A DNA stretch of 64,000 bases. It comes from Aegilops tauschii subsp. strangulata. Taxonomy: Eukaryota > Streptophyta > Magnoliopsida > Poales > Poaceae. The notes under the pieces are model-generated. The model saw only the letters and a list, made by a program, of their open reading frames with translations, was not told the DNA's origin and did no database searches. Each line of letters opens with the position of its first letter. Position 1 is the stretch's first letter. Shown piece after piece: positions 1-11,774 of the stretch. The translations under genes were made by a program, and so were the position numbers. The stretch is from NCBI RefSeq assembly GCF_002575655.3, contig NC_053037.3, forward strand, positions 453,127,793 through 453,191,792, in the 5' to 3' direction.

Positions 1-1778
1 GTTTTCACCTATACAGCAAGTATAAGTTGGTTTATCATGCATGAAACTGGTACAGATGGATAGATTGAATTTTTTTGATAATTTTTCATATATAAATTAT
101 TTCAATCTGAGCTACGGTTGAATTTCTGTGAATTTTTGAAGTTTATATCATTTTCTGGAATTTCCTGACTAAATAAAATCCAGGAAATGAATAACTACGT
201 CAGCATGACGTCATCACTACGTCAGCGAGTCAACGTGGCTGTCCAGGTCAAATCTGACGTGTGGGGTCCACACGTCTGTGTCATAGTTAGTTAACAGAGT
301 TAATTAGTTGTTAAACTAATCCTAAACTAAAATTAGCAAGGCCGGGCCCCACATGTCACTGACCCACATGGGTCAAAGCTGGGTCAACAGGGGGGTTAGA
401 CCCGGTCAATCCCACCGGCGTTTAGCCGCCAGCGAGGCAGAACGCCGCGGAGGGGCTCGGGATCGTCGCTCCGGCGACCATTTAGGCGGCGGAGACCACC
501 TACGCGAAGCCCAGGCTCGCGCGCATCCAGTGGAATACGACGGAGGCCAAGGGATGGTCGGAGCTCGCTGGAGCAGAGCTCGCGGCGGCGGCCGGAGTTC
601 GGTGGCGTGCTGTTTTGATACTACGGGGCACGGCAAGGGCTGCGAGCGGGTGCGTTTGGCTCCTGGGGCTGCGACGAATTCAGTGACGCGCTCGGGAGCG
701 AGCTGCGGTGCTCTGGCCATGGCGGCAACATGATCGGCAGCGAGGAGTTACGGCCATGGCGGGGAATGGAGCTGGAGCGCGCAAAAACGAGGGGGAGAAG
801 AGGGTTCAGTAGAGGAGCTCACGGCGAGGCCTTCGGTGATCTCAGCATGCTCGGGGACGGCTTGGAGGCGACGGGATGTCGGTGGCAATTTCCGGCGGCC
901 GATGATGAAGACGACGGCGGTGACGGCTCCACTGGGCGTCTGGCGATGCGTGGCTTGACGGAGAGGACGAGGATGACGGCCCGGAGCTGTTGGACTTGTC
1001 GGAGAGGCGAGGGGGAGGCGGTAGCTACGGCAACGGTGAGCGGCGGCGACGGCAGCGCCCGGGCGGGTCGAGAGAGAGGGATCCAGGGGAGGAGGGAGAA
1101 CGAGAGAGAGAGGTGCGGGGCGGCGCGTGGCGACGCGCGGAGCATCCAGATCGACGAGGGGGAGGACAGGCAGGCAGGAGGTGGCCAGACGCGTGCGTGC
1201 GCGCTGCGGGCACACGTCCCTGTCCTCCTGGCGTGGTGGAGACGACGACTGGCACTGGCCAGTCGGCTGGGCCGGCCTGTTGGGCCACTGGGCTGCCAGG
1301 TAAGAAGCCCACGTAAGTTCCTACTCCCTTTTCCTTTCTGTTTTTTGTTTCTTTCTATTTCTTTAATTTTTGTTTCTGATTTAGTAAAATACTAAATCAA
1401 TTTGTTTGCCTCTGATAATTTTTGTAGGGACTAGTTGGATTAATCCAAAGCCGCACACCAAAAATCAGAGATATTGGACATATATTAAATATATTACTAA
1501 TATATATCCAATGCAAATATTTATGCATTAATTCCAAATGGCCAAAATAAATATTTATGAGCTTCTAAAAATATTGGTTTGAATTTTACCTCTGACCAAT
1601 ATTTTCAGAGAGCAACAAGAACATTTTCTTGGACCTTTTTGGAGCAATTTTTAACTGGGTTATTTCCAGAAATGATTTCTGAGGATTTCACAAATCCCCA
1701 TTTCAAATTTAAATGAAATTTAAACATGATTCACACATGAAGGCTAGCCTAGGTCATACCAGAACTAGGGATGTGACA
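1..1778 (-). mobile_element. Partial long LTR (Gypsy-like), cut by window edge
   Basis: Read on the minus strand this begins TGTCACATCCC at 1778 and runs off the left edge. Its order of blocks (AT-rich start, GC-rich block at about 400-1320, a stretch rich in GTCAAC/TGACGTCA words, then a conserved CTACGGTTGA segment near 110-125) matches the first 1.77 kb of the solo LTR at 19361-23489 and the first part of the LTR at 2398-15715. The sequence is diverged but the architecture is the same. Open frames in the GC-rich block (353-1395, both strands) are composition artefacts. Whether this is a solo LTR or one end of a complete element cannot be told here. Confidence 0.7.
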
Positions 1779-2397
1779 AAAGAATATTGCTAGACATGTG
1801 GAATTAATCCTAATGCAAGCAGGCAAGGAGAATCAAGAGCAATAGGCTGCAGAGGATTTTCGGAAGATCAAATAGTATTTCAGAGAATCTTATGAAGCAT
1901 ACGAACAACTAGGGATGGACGGATACTCGACAAGTGCGAGGAAATATCCGTAGGGGTATTCATGTGGTAAAGAACTGCAAAGCAGTAAGCTCAAAGGATT
2001 CTCGAGGCAACGGAGAGTATTTCGGAAAGATTGTATAAGGATATATCGGTGGTAGGGAATTGCAAAAGCGACGGGCACAAAGTCTCAAGAGAACATCATA
2101 GAATATCTTCGAAATCTTCTAGTGCAGCAGGCGATCATCTGTAAAAAGGGGCTCCCCGGGAGGAATTAGTTACGAGAACCTAGAGTTAGGGTTAGCAAAA
2201 TCGTTTGACCCGGATGGAAGAGAGATCAGAGTCCCAGAGTATAGACAAGGAGTAAAATATCCTAATACCACCCATATGGCAACGTGGCCCGTAAGACACA
2301 CATCCAATGTAGTAAAAGTTTTTCAGTGACTAGACTCAACTTCGGCCAAGGAGTTGGAAAGGGGGCTACCTACAGGCAGTCGGCTCTGATACCAACT
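1779..2397 (-). mobile_element. Internal stub of element P, next to its 5' LTR
   Basis: This is the start of the internal region of the element whose LTR occupies 2398-15715. It contains the primer-binding site and about 600 bp of untranslated leader or gag start. It is cut short at 1778, where the LTR at the left edge begins. No convincing coding frame survives. Confidence 0.6.
2382..2395 (-). other. Primer-binding site of element P (initiator tRNA-Met type)
   Basis: The minus strand reads TTGGTATCAGAGCC immediately inside the LTR end, the usual sequence complementary to the 3' end of plant initiator tRNA-Met. It fixes the element's orientation (minus) and identifies the LTR beginning at 2398 as the 5' LTR. 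Confidence 0.8.
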
Positions 2398-4370
2398 TGT
2401 GACGCTCTCGATTCAATCGTACACTAATCATACACGCAAATGTGTATGATCAAGATCAAGGACTCACGGGAAGATATCACAACACAACTCTAGACACAAA
2501 TTTAAATAATACAAGCTTTATATTACAAGCCAGGGGACTCAAGGGCTCGAATACATAAGCTCGAAAACACAAGAGTAAGCGGAAGCAACAATATCTGAGT
2601 ACAGACATAAGTTAGACAAGTTTGCCTTAAGAAGGCTAGCACAAAAGCAACAATGATCGAAAAGGCAAGGCCTCCTGCCTGGGAGCCTCCTAACTACTCC
2701 TGGTCGTCATCGGCCTCCACGTAGTTGTAAGTACCCTCGTGGTAGTAGTAGTCACCGTCGAAGGTGGCGTCTGGATCCTGGGCTCCACCATCTGGTTGAA
2801 ACAACCAGAAAGAAGAAAGAACGGGGGAAAGGGGTAGCAAAGCAACCGTGAGTACTCATCCAAAGTACTCGCAAGCAAGGATCTACACTACTTACGCATA
2901 GGTATCAATGAAATGGGTTGTATCTGTGGAGTGGACTGCAGAATGCCAGAAGAGAAGGGGAAAGCCTAGCCTATCGAAGACTAGCATCTTCAAGCAGCTC
3001 CAAGCATCTTGCAGCATCAGAAGAGATAAGAGTAGCATAAAGTAAAGTAGTAGTAGTGTTATCAACCTCGGCCAGAGATCCTTTCTCGAATCCCTGCGAG
3101 AAAGCAATCTCAGAGCCATACTATCCAGTTATCACCTCAAGTATCCAGTTCTAGTTGTATCGATCGGGATACAACTCCAAGTGTCCCTTACCGTAGGACA
3201 GGTTATCGATAGATGTTTTCTTCCCTGCAGGGGTGCACCAACTTACCCACCACGCTCGATTAACTCCGGCCGGACACACTTTCCAGGGTCATGCCCGGCC
3301 TTGGCCAAACAATACGCCGCAACCCGACCTAGGCTTTATAGAGAGGTCAGCATGCCGGACTAAACCTATGCCCCCAGGGGTCATGGGCCATCGCCCCGGG
3401 AACTCCTGCATGTTGCGTACGCGGCCGGTGAGCAGACCTAGCTACCTCCTTCAAAAAGGCAGGTGCTTACCAGTCCAACCCGGTGCGCGCCGCTCAGTCG
3501 CTGACTTCTATTAAGCTTCGGCTGATGCATACGACGCAGAACGCCCATACTATGCCCACGTGATGGTTAGTGCTATCAGGCCAGAGGCCCCTCAGATCAA
3601 ATATCCAAATCATAGTGGATTAGGAACGCGCGGTAACAAGCAGAGACTCACGAAAGATGTGACCCCGTTGCCCCGTCTCGAGGACTTGCGGCAAGGGCTA
3701 GAAATGCCCGAGCACGCTTCGTAATTATCTCGCGGGCACCCTCCAGGTCAACCCGTCTCCACATCACTCGCGGGTACCCCTCAGGGTCAACCCGCCTCTC
3801 CAAGTAACAGTTGTGAAGTCCAAGTATCCATGTGTCCAAACATCAAGGGGAAAACCCGAGGAATCACCCCCGGTGAATTCCACTCGATGTAATCATCAAG
3901 GTGAACGTAAGAGGATCCGCCCTCGCAGTTCACACTTGAGGGGTTGCACGACAGAGTCGTATCGGAAGTGGTTAAGGAGGAAATCACCCTCGATGACCAC
4001 GACCAAATAGCTACACTACAGAGATCTCATCAGGAGTGATGTAAGAGGTTCCACCCTCGGCACTCGATGGTAACTCTGCAGAGTCGAGCAACAAAAGGGG
4101 CGTGATGTGATGTGAGGTGTCGGGCTCTGGTCGTCGATCACGTTGATCGAGTCATCAATGATGAAGCAGGGGCAACAAGGACAAGGTGGGTGTCACTGAT
4201 GGATCACTAACCAACCTATGCTAAGCAGTTTAGGATAAGCAGGTAAGGTACAATTAGCAAGTTACAAAAGCAGGCTATGCATCAGAATAGGAGCAAACAA
4301 TAACAGTAGCAAAATCTAATGCAAGCATGAGAGAATGGAATGGGTGGTATCATGATGATCAAAGGTGGGG
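2398..4370 (-). mobile_element. 3' part of the 5' LTR of element P
   Basis: On the minus strand this LTR ends in GAGAGCGTCACA directly before the primer-binding site. It is interrupted at 4370 by element T and resumes at 13479. Without T and its duplication the LTR is about 4205 bp, close to the 4129-bp solo LTR at 19361-23489, to which it is distantly related. Short open frames here (for example 2690-2878 minus, rich in Thr) lie inside the LTR and show no recognisable domain. Confidence 0.7.
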
Positions 4371-4812
4371 TGTCGTGTCAAAACCGGCGGATCTCGGGTA
4401 GAGGGTCCTGAACTGTGCGTCTAGGATCGATGGTAACAGGAGACGGGGGACACGATGTTTACCCAGGCTTGATTGATCTTGGTGAATATGAGTGTTACAA
4501 GAGTTGATCTACCACGAGATCATAATGGCTAAACCCTAGAAGTCTAGCCTATGTGAATATGGTAATGAGTGTCTCTCCATCCGGACTACGCTCTCCGGTT
4601 TATATAGACACCGGAGAGATCTAGGGTTACATGGAGTCGGTTACATAAGAAGGAATATTCATAGTTGGTTGCCTAGCTAATCTTCCACGCCAAGGAAAGT
4701 CCAATCCGGACACGGGTATAGTCTTTGGCCTTCATATCTTCACAGCCCATCAGTCCGGCCCAAGGAATAACAGGCCGGACGCCCGAGGAACCCTTAGTCC
4801 AGGACTCCCTCA
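4371..4812 (-). repeat. 3' LTR of element T
   Basis: This 442-bp copy runs from TGTCGTGTCAAAACCGG to the end CAGGACTCCCTCA. Relative to the 480-bp 5' LTR it lacks about 36 bp after ACCCAGGCT (the block beginning CGGGCCCTCTC). It contains a TATA-like TTTATATAGAC at about 4599 (plus-strand reading) also present in the other LTR. A purine-rich tract (minus CAGGGGCTAT) abuts it on the internal side at 4813-4822. Confidence 0.9.
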
Positions 4813-5353
4813 ATAGCCCCTGAACCTGGCTTCAATGACGAGGAGTCCGGCACGTAGATTGTCTTCGGCATTGCAAGGCGGGTTCCCCTTTTCCGAACTC
4901 CATGATAGTCTTCGTTTGCGATGATTGTATCCGGACCTGTAATGCATAGCAAACACTACCTCAGAGAGAATATATATTTTTACACGAGTTCCATCCGCTG
5001 ACAGCTTTCTACAACGTAACATCACGTCCGCCCGGTCATAATTTCGAACCGTTTTTCTTCTGCCATCCCACGTTTCAAGACACGGTTGCTATTGGCACGT
5101 CTTGCCGAAGCAGAGATCGTGTCCCTTATTGCGGGATTCTCATCAATGCGGGCATGGGTAACCCAACCGTGCCGTTTGTACAACCCTTGGGAATAGGCGG
5201 ATCTTGAGGCCAGTGAGGAGGCATTTAATATATGCTGCCTTTATAAGGGGATAAGGATTCCCTCTTCCTCTTCTCACGCTCTCTCTCTGTCTCCGCCTTT
5301 CCAATATCGAGCTCCAGCGCCCAAGTTCTCATTTCCTTTCTACTCAAGCAACC
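4813..5353 (+). promoter_or_regulatory. Probable promoter and leader of the antisense gene of element T
   Basis: Upstream of the ATG at 5354 is a TATA-like motif CTTTATAAGGGG (about 5238-5249). A CT-rich leader (CTCTTCCTCTTCTCACGCTCT and following) then runs to the ATG, which sits in the context CAACCATGTC. This is the layout of an ordinary plant RNA polymerase II promoter about 100 bp from the start codon. It implies the antisense gene is driven by its own promoter rather than by the LTR. Inferred from sequence only. Confidence 0.55.
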
Positions 5354-8300
5354 ATGTCCGGATCCGGTGGTCAGGGCAAGTGGATGCTCTCCTTCGTCAA
5401 GGAGGAGGACATTCCTGAGCTTCGGGCGGCCGGATATTTGGCGAAGGAGATTGACCACCATCTGTCGGCCGAGGGACAAGTTGTCCCCACGCCGAAGCCC
5501 ACCGAGAGGGTAGTATTAATCCCCCATTTCTTCCGTGGGCTAGGGTTTCCACTCCACCCTTTCGTCCGTGGGCTGATGTATTATTACGGGATAGATTTCC
5601 ATAATCTGTCCCCAAATTCCTTCCTCAACATCTCGGCGTTTATCGTCGTGTGTGAGGCCTTCCTCCGCATCCAACCCCACTTTGGGCTGTGGCTCAAAGT
5701 CTTCAACGTGAAGCCAAAGGTGGTGGATGGCCAGCACGCGGAGTGCGGAGGAGCCATGGTGAGTAAGTTGTCCAACGTCTCTTGGCCCAAGGGCACTTTT
5801 GTGGACACAGTGAAGGAGTGGCAGAAGCAATGGTTCTATATCACTGAACCTCGCGGCACCACCTGGGCCGCAGCCGCCGAATTGCGCTCCGGCGCTCCCA
5901 TGCGACTCACCTCCTAGGTCGAGAAGAGTCCGGATTGGTGTTCACCTGACGAGCTGATAGCGCTGTAGATGCGCGTTCAAAGCATGGTGACCAAGAATGT
6001 CAAGCTCGTCGATGTAATCCAGGTGATGCTGGTTCGCCAGATTCTTCCGTGCCAGCCCTGAAGCCGCCCTTTGTGGGAGTTCAATTCGAAGAAGCACCAG
6101 ACCTTGGTAAGGCTCTTCAAGACTACTCACAAAGGTGCCTAGAAGTTGCTTTTTAAGGGCAACGAGAAACCACCGGCCACGGATTCAGAACGTGGTCACG
6201 ATTGTAAACACCCCGCTAGTGAGGTATGTTATTTTTGATGTACCCCTAACTTAATTGTTTCGAGGATGACGTGTGAGCTTTTATTACTGCTTTTTCAGGA
6301 CTGGATGGAGAGGGCGAAGAGGATCCAGTGTCTGGCTCCGCTGCCTGAAGAACCAGTCATCCCGCATCTGGCGAAGATGCTGGTGCCGGCGCCATACAAG
6401 GCGCCGGAGAAGAAGGCCAAGAAGAAGGCAAAGGGGGCCAAGAGTGGCCCCCGCCGCAAGGGCACTTCGGACGTGACGTCCGAAGACGACGAAGCTCATT
6501 CCTCTGTCATTGAGGACAATGACGAGGAAGAGGAGGAGGAGGAAGAAAACAACCCTCCCCCTGAGGAGAGGAAGAAGAAGAGGGCGGCTTCGATGCATCT
6601 GGAGGCGGAGACGCCAAAGAAGGGGAAGGGCGTCCCAGCGGTCAACACCGCATGGGACGTTGACAGCAGTCCGGAACGACGCCCCCGCACTAAGCCCCAG
6701 GCCGCATCGTAAGTGACAGGGCTCGCTCGTGCGCACATCCAGCCCTTTCTCTCCATTATCTTGACGTAGTTAACTGTACTATTGCAGTCCGGCCCGCGAC
6801 CTAATCCAATGATCCTCGTCTCGAGGTTCGTTGGCTCCGTCGGAGATGGCGAGCATGTCGCCACCGCCTGCTTATTCCCCCGGGGCCAGGGATGACACCG
6901 AAGTGTTGTCCCAAAGGACCACTCTGAAGGGAGGAGCCCAAGACGCTGTCCGGGAGGCGCCTCAAGGCAAGACCTCCACTGCCGGACACATGGGGGAGCC
7001 GATCCCCATGGAGACTGGCGAAGAGGGCCGGATCCAGTTTGGCCCTCAGCCGAATACGATTCCGGAGACCCATATGGCTCCGGAGTTGGGCGAGCAGCCC
7101 CCTTTGAAGGAGGGGGGTGCGCCGCTTCCGCCGGTGGTCCCTGTCCATCCAGGGATGCCGGATAACCTGATGGAGGCGCTACGAGGCGCCTCCGTTGCGG
7201 ACGAGCAGCGTGTCCTTATGGGCGCGGTAATCGAGAAGGTTCAGTCCGCCAAGAGTGGACTGAACGAAGCCTGCAACAACCTGTTGACAGGTTTTGAGGT
7301 AAGTGACATAGAAAGAGAAAAACCCCATGTAGTCAGTAGCCCCTAAGACACTGTCCGGTGTTCGGCGAGGAGAACCGGACAGAGGATCAATCTTCTGTTG
7401 CAGGAGACTAACGTAATATGTATGCATAAGCAGGCGTCGCTGTTGGCCGCAACCTCGCATGCTGCCGAAGTCTCTGAATTGAGGCAGAGGCTGGAGTGGA
7501 CTGAGAACGAGCTCGGCGAGGTTAAGGTTCGGCTCCAGGAAAAGCAACGTGACTAACGACTTGCTGTGTGTTCAGAAAGCGTAGGTGTTGTATATTGACT
7601 GTAGTGTCGTAATATGTGTAGGAGCCGCGACCGAGGTCGAGGCCTTGAGGAAGGCCCTGGGCGAGGCCGAGGAGAAGGCTGTCCAGCAGCAAGCCGCCCG
7701 TAAGAAGCTCAAGGCCCGGGTCAAAGACATCCAGCAGGAGCTCCAGGATGCGGTGAAAAAATGTGAGACCTTGGAGCATGATGCATCGTCTCAAGGGGCC
7801 GAACTCACCAAGGCTCGTCAGAGCGCGGAGACCACACGGAATGAGGCCCAGGCCGCCCTCCAGGAGATCCAGGAGGCCAAGAAGGTCACGGCGGGTAAGG
7901 CTTTTAAGATGCAAAGCAAGTATGCGGCGAAGCAGTACCTTTTACTAACCCGGGTTCGGAGTTCCCCAGGGGCTTTTGCGGATCTACCACGCAGCGTATC
8001 GGACGCTGCGGAGTTCTACCGAGCCGAAGGAGGGGGTTCTATGGAGAAGCTATTCTGGTCGCAGTATGCGACGCCAGAGCATCCCGTGTCCTTCACCGAT
8101 CAGCTGAAGCACCTGGTGGAGCTGCACAGGGTGGCCGAACTAGCCATGAAGGATTTGATGATCCGGTTGTGGCCAGCCGAAGCTATGCCCGGCAGCTACT
8201 TCGGACTCGTGAGGCGGCTAGTGGAAGCCTGTCCGCGGCTAGACGTCATCAAGTGCTCTGCCTGTATTGAAGGTGCCCGTATGGCCTTCGCTCATTGCAA

Positions 8301-8451
8301 GATGTGGTGGGCGAAGATGAACGCCGTTGAAGTTGCCAGCGGGCCGCCGGAGGGCAAGGAGCACCGCACACCCGAGAGATATTTTGCGGGTGTCATAGAA
8401 GGGTCTCGACTTGTGGCAGCTCAATGTTCGCAGGACATTTTATTTGAATAA
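5354..8451 (+). pseudogene. Antisense five-exon gene of element T (putative gypsy-type transposon protein, Transposase_28-like)
   Basis: Five exons join with GT-AG introns: 5354-6223, 6299-6708, 6788-7298, 7404-7548, 7622-8451. The lengths sum to 2766 nt, exactly 922 codons, and the phase is kept across all four short introns (73-105 bp), which strongly supports the model. Exon 1 encodes the part I recognise as the putative gypsy type transposon family (Pfam PF04195), with HFFRGLGFPLHPFVRGLMYY and SPNSFLNISAF. Exon 2 is Lys-rich then Glu/Asp-rich (nuclear-type). Exon 3 is Pro/Gly-rich. Exons 4-5 form a long coiled coil (about 7440-7900) followed by a globular C-terminus. In-frame nonsense codons at 5915, 5966, 6059, 6140 (exon 1) and 6810 (exon 3) make this copy dead. 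The biochemical function of this family is unknown. Confidence 0.8.
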
Positions 8452-9631
8452 ATGTATTCATGTTGCCCTTGCCTTGTATTATGAAAACAAAGCCTGTAAT
8501 GTAATTTTGTTATGCTTTAATTGTTTCCTCCTGTGTGGCCGTGTTATTTGTAATCTGAGGGTTGGCCAGTCGTCAGCTTCTGCCCTCGCGTAGGTAGTAC
8601 GGAGGTGTTCAGGATGGAATCTAAACAATCTTGATCCAATTATATGGTCCTTTGGAGGAGTTGTTTAGCGCAACGAACAAGGCAATCAGACTATACGGCT
8701 TAAACGCCCTCACTTAGCCATAGGAGTTTTATAATAAAGCAAGTGCGCAGCCCCTGGTCCAAGCCAGGGTGCTGTCACCATCTGATCGAGAAGTGCCGAT
8801 CCTTCGCATAACGCGGAAAAAATCTCCAACGATTTCGTAACCCTCGAACAGCTGACCAGCTCTCGCCGTATCATGACAGTCAGTTTTCGGCTTTCTCTAC
8901 TGAGGTGCTCATCCGGTCAAGGCCAGGGCACAATCACAGTAGTTCTCCCTTTACTACCCTAGCCGATAGAGCGGAACGTAGGGTAGCAAGCACAGGAGCC
9001 GGGCAACCCAACTATTGACCAAAGACATGATTCGGAGCCAATACATATAATGCTAAATTCGGGGTGCCGAACTTATATATAAGAAGTGTTCGGACTTTGC
9101 TGCCGTGTTATGGGGCGATGGGGAGCCCCTGGCGAATACGAAATGTACCAAAGTGTACGGATGCCGTCGATAAGCAGATCGAAATAAAATGAAGTAAGAA
9201 GCTAAAACCGCAGGAACTGGGCCGCAAACTATTTTCATTATAACTGGATGGATACGTCAAGGCGTATCTAGTACAAGTATTGCGAAAAGCATCCGCTATT
9301 TAACATGCCGGAATCAAGGGGGCACAGCGTGCGGGTCCTGAGAAATGAATATAAATACCGTCCAGAAGACGTATAGAGGTTACTCTACGCACCTATGCTG
9401 CTTGCATCCTTTATATGCCGATCCTTCAAAGGGACAGCAGGCCCGTGGTAAAAGGAACCTGAAACAAAAAGAAAAAGGTGAAAGTATGTGTGTCCGGGAT
9501 CGGTCTAGCCGAACTATAGATCCAGGGTTAGCTTCTGCCTCTGTCGATGTCCATGGGATTTTGAGTGCGTAATTATGTATGCGTGGTGCGAATGCCACTA
9601 CTTCATCGGGGCTGGGACGGAGGCAGAATTG
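8452..9631. other. Non-coding internal sequence of element T where pol would be expected
   Basis: This 1.2-kb stretch lies between the stop of the antisense gene and the end of the minus-strand gag/protease frame. I see no RT (YxDD), RNase H or integrase motif on either strand and no tandem repeat. It is too short to hold a full pol region (about 3 kb), so pol was deleted from this lineage or this copy. Confidence 0.6.
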
Positions 9632-11168
9632 CTAATCGAGCTCTTGACGAGCCGCGCTGTCTTGCTGCAGTGTAGTCCGGAACCTCTTAATGATGTCCAG
9701 GGGCTCGACAGCCGCACTATGGTGCTGCTTGAGAAGGCCGCTCTGTACCTCTGCTGCTAGGGCGGCGGTGTGCTCCTTTGTTCGGAGGGAGCGTTCCGTA
9801 TTGCCATTGACTGTTATGACGCCGCGTGGACCGGGCATCTTGAGCTTGAGATAAGCATAGTGTGGCACTGCGTTGAATCTAGCAAACGTTGTTCGTCCGA
9901 GCAGTGCATGGTAGCCGCTGCGGAAGGGGACGATGTCGAAGATTAACTCTTCGCTTCGAAAATTGTCTGGAGAACCAAAGACCACCTCCAGCGTGATTGA
10001 GCCCGTACAACGGGCTTCTACACCTGATATGACTCCTTTAAAGGTAGTCTTTGTTGGTTTGATTCGTGAGGGGTCAATGCCCATCTTCCGCACTGTGCCC
10101 TGATAAAGCAGGTTGAGGCTGCTACCACCGTCCATCATGACTCGTGTTAGGTGAAACCCGTCAATAATTGGGTCGAGGACTAGTGCGGCTGAACCGCCAT
10201 GGCGGATACTAGTTGGGTGATCTCGACGATCGAAGGTGATCGGAAATGATGACCACGGATTGAATTTTGAGGCAACTGGCTCTACCGCGTAGACGTCCCT
10301 AAGTGTTCGCTTACGCTCCCTTTTAGGAATGTGTGTGGCGTATATCATGTTTACCGTCTTGACTTGAGGGGGAAATTTCTTCTGCCCCCCAGTGTTCGGT
10401 TGCCGGGGCTCTTCGTCCTCGTTTTCACTTTGTGATACCTTTTCTTTGTTTTCGGCATTTAACTTGCCAGCCTGCTTGAAAACCCAACATTCCCTGTTGG
10501 TATGATTGGCTTGCTTATCCGGGGTGCCGTGTATCTGGCACGGACGGTCGCGTATGCGGTCTAGGCTGGAAGGTCCTTCATTGTTTCTTTTGTAGGGCTT
10601 CTTCCGTTGGCCGGACTTGGAGCCAGTGAATCCGGCGATGACTGTGGTGTCATCGGTGTTGTCGCCATTGCTTCGACGTTTGTGTCTATTGCGCCGGAGC
10701 TTGCTAGTGCTATTCTTGGCCTCGGAGGGGCCTGTCTCGCTGGCTGTGTTGTTACTACGAGCCAGCCAACTGTCCTCACCCGCGCAAAAGCGGGTCATGA
10801 GTGCCGTGAGGGCTGCCATGGACTTCGTCTTTTCTTGGCCAAGGTGGCGTGCTAACCATTCATCACGGATGTTGTGTTTGAAGGCTGCTAAGGCCTCGGC
10901 AGCCAGAGAGTACGATCTGGTTCTTTTTGGTTAGGAACCTAGTCCAGAATTTTCTGGCTGATTCTCCAGGTTGTTGAACTATGTGGCTTAAGTCATCGGC
11001 GTCTGGTGGCCAGACATAGGTTCCTTGGAAGTTGTCCAAGAAGGCTTCTTCCAAGTCCTCCCAGCTGCCGATAGAATTTTCAGGCAGGCTGTTAAACCAG
11101 TGCCGAGCTGGCCTTTTGAGCTTTAGTGGGAGGTATTTAATGGCGTGGAGGTCGTCTCCTCGAGCCAT
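9632..11168 (-). pseudogene. Gag (C-terminal part) and aspartic protease of element T
   Basis: The upstream piece (11168 to about 10863) has the retrotransposon gag core (PLKLKRPARHWFNSLPENSI, WEDLEEAFLDNFQGTY). A frame change near 10870 leads into the 395-codon frame 10819-9632. That frame has a Lys/Arg-rich nucleic-acid-binding stretch with a degenerate CQIHGTPDKQANHTNRECWVF zinc-binding-like motif. It continues into a protease-like domain with VMMDGGSSLNLLY (Asp-Gly in place of the usual Asp-Thr/Ser-Gly) and the later YHALLGRTTFARF segment. The frame stops at 9632 without entering reverse transcriptase. Gag would package the RNA and the protease would process gag. The frame change and missing pol make it non-functional by itself. 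Confidence 0.75.
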
Positions 11169-11774
11169 ATGGATATGGAGAATAAAATCCTCGATCCATA
11201 CTGCGGGATCGGTTGTGCCGTCGTATGATTCGATATTGACGGGCTTGAACCCCTCGGGGAATTCGTGATCCAGTACTTCATCTGTGAAGCAGAGAGGGTG
11301 TGCGGCACCTCTGTACCGGGCCGCATCACGGCGTAGCTCTGATGGAGTCCGTCTAAGGCATTCGGCCCGGGCGCGGTTGGGTTTATCGCGTCCGAATAGG
11401 TAGCCGTCATCATGCCTCGAGGCACGTCCTCGCGATCCATAGATCGATCTTGTATGTCCTGCTCTACTTTCCAGGGTCTGCCGGAGGTCGTACGTGTGAC
11501 CCCGAACTCTTTCGTATCTATTTTTCAGGGCGGTGGGGTAGGCTGTTGTTCGGCCTGAGTTGCTGCTTTATCCCGACCGCGGGGTGGCCGGTCGGCCGCC
11601 CTGTCTCGACCACGTGGTGGTCGTTCCGCATTACGCAGGGGAGATGTGCGCTCTGGTGCCTCCTCATTGAATTGAGGTAGCAGTCTGTGTTTCGGGTAGC
11701 TGTTGGCTGGGCTCTTGAGGCCGTATTCTTCGGCTGTCAGGACATCAGTCCATCTGTCGACGAGCAGATCTTGT
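11123..11774 (-). pseudogene. Decayed middle of the gag gene of element T
   Basis: Sequence between the N-terminal gag frame and the gag core. Fragments in different frames (11123-11440 minus and others) suggest one or more frameshifts. The order fits a single original gag: N-terminal extension, linker, core, zinc-like motif, protease. No separate gene is supported. Confidence 0.5.

Noticed and set aside
353..1395. Overlapping long frames on both strands
   Set aside because: They lie in the GC-rich block of an LTR; high GC alone lowers stop frequency. No domain, start context or homologous frame in the related LTRs.
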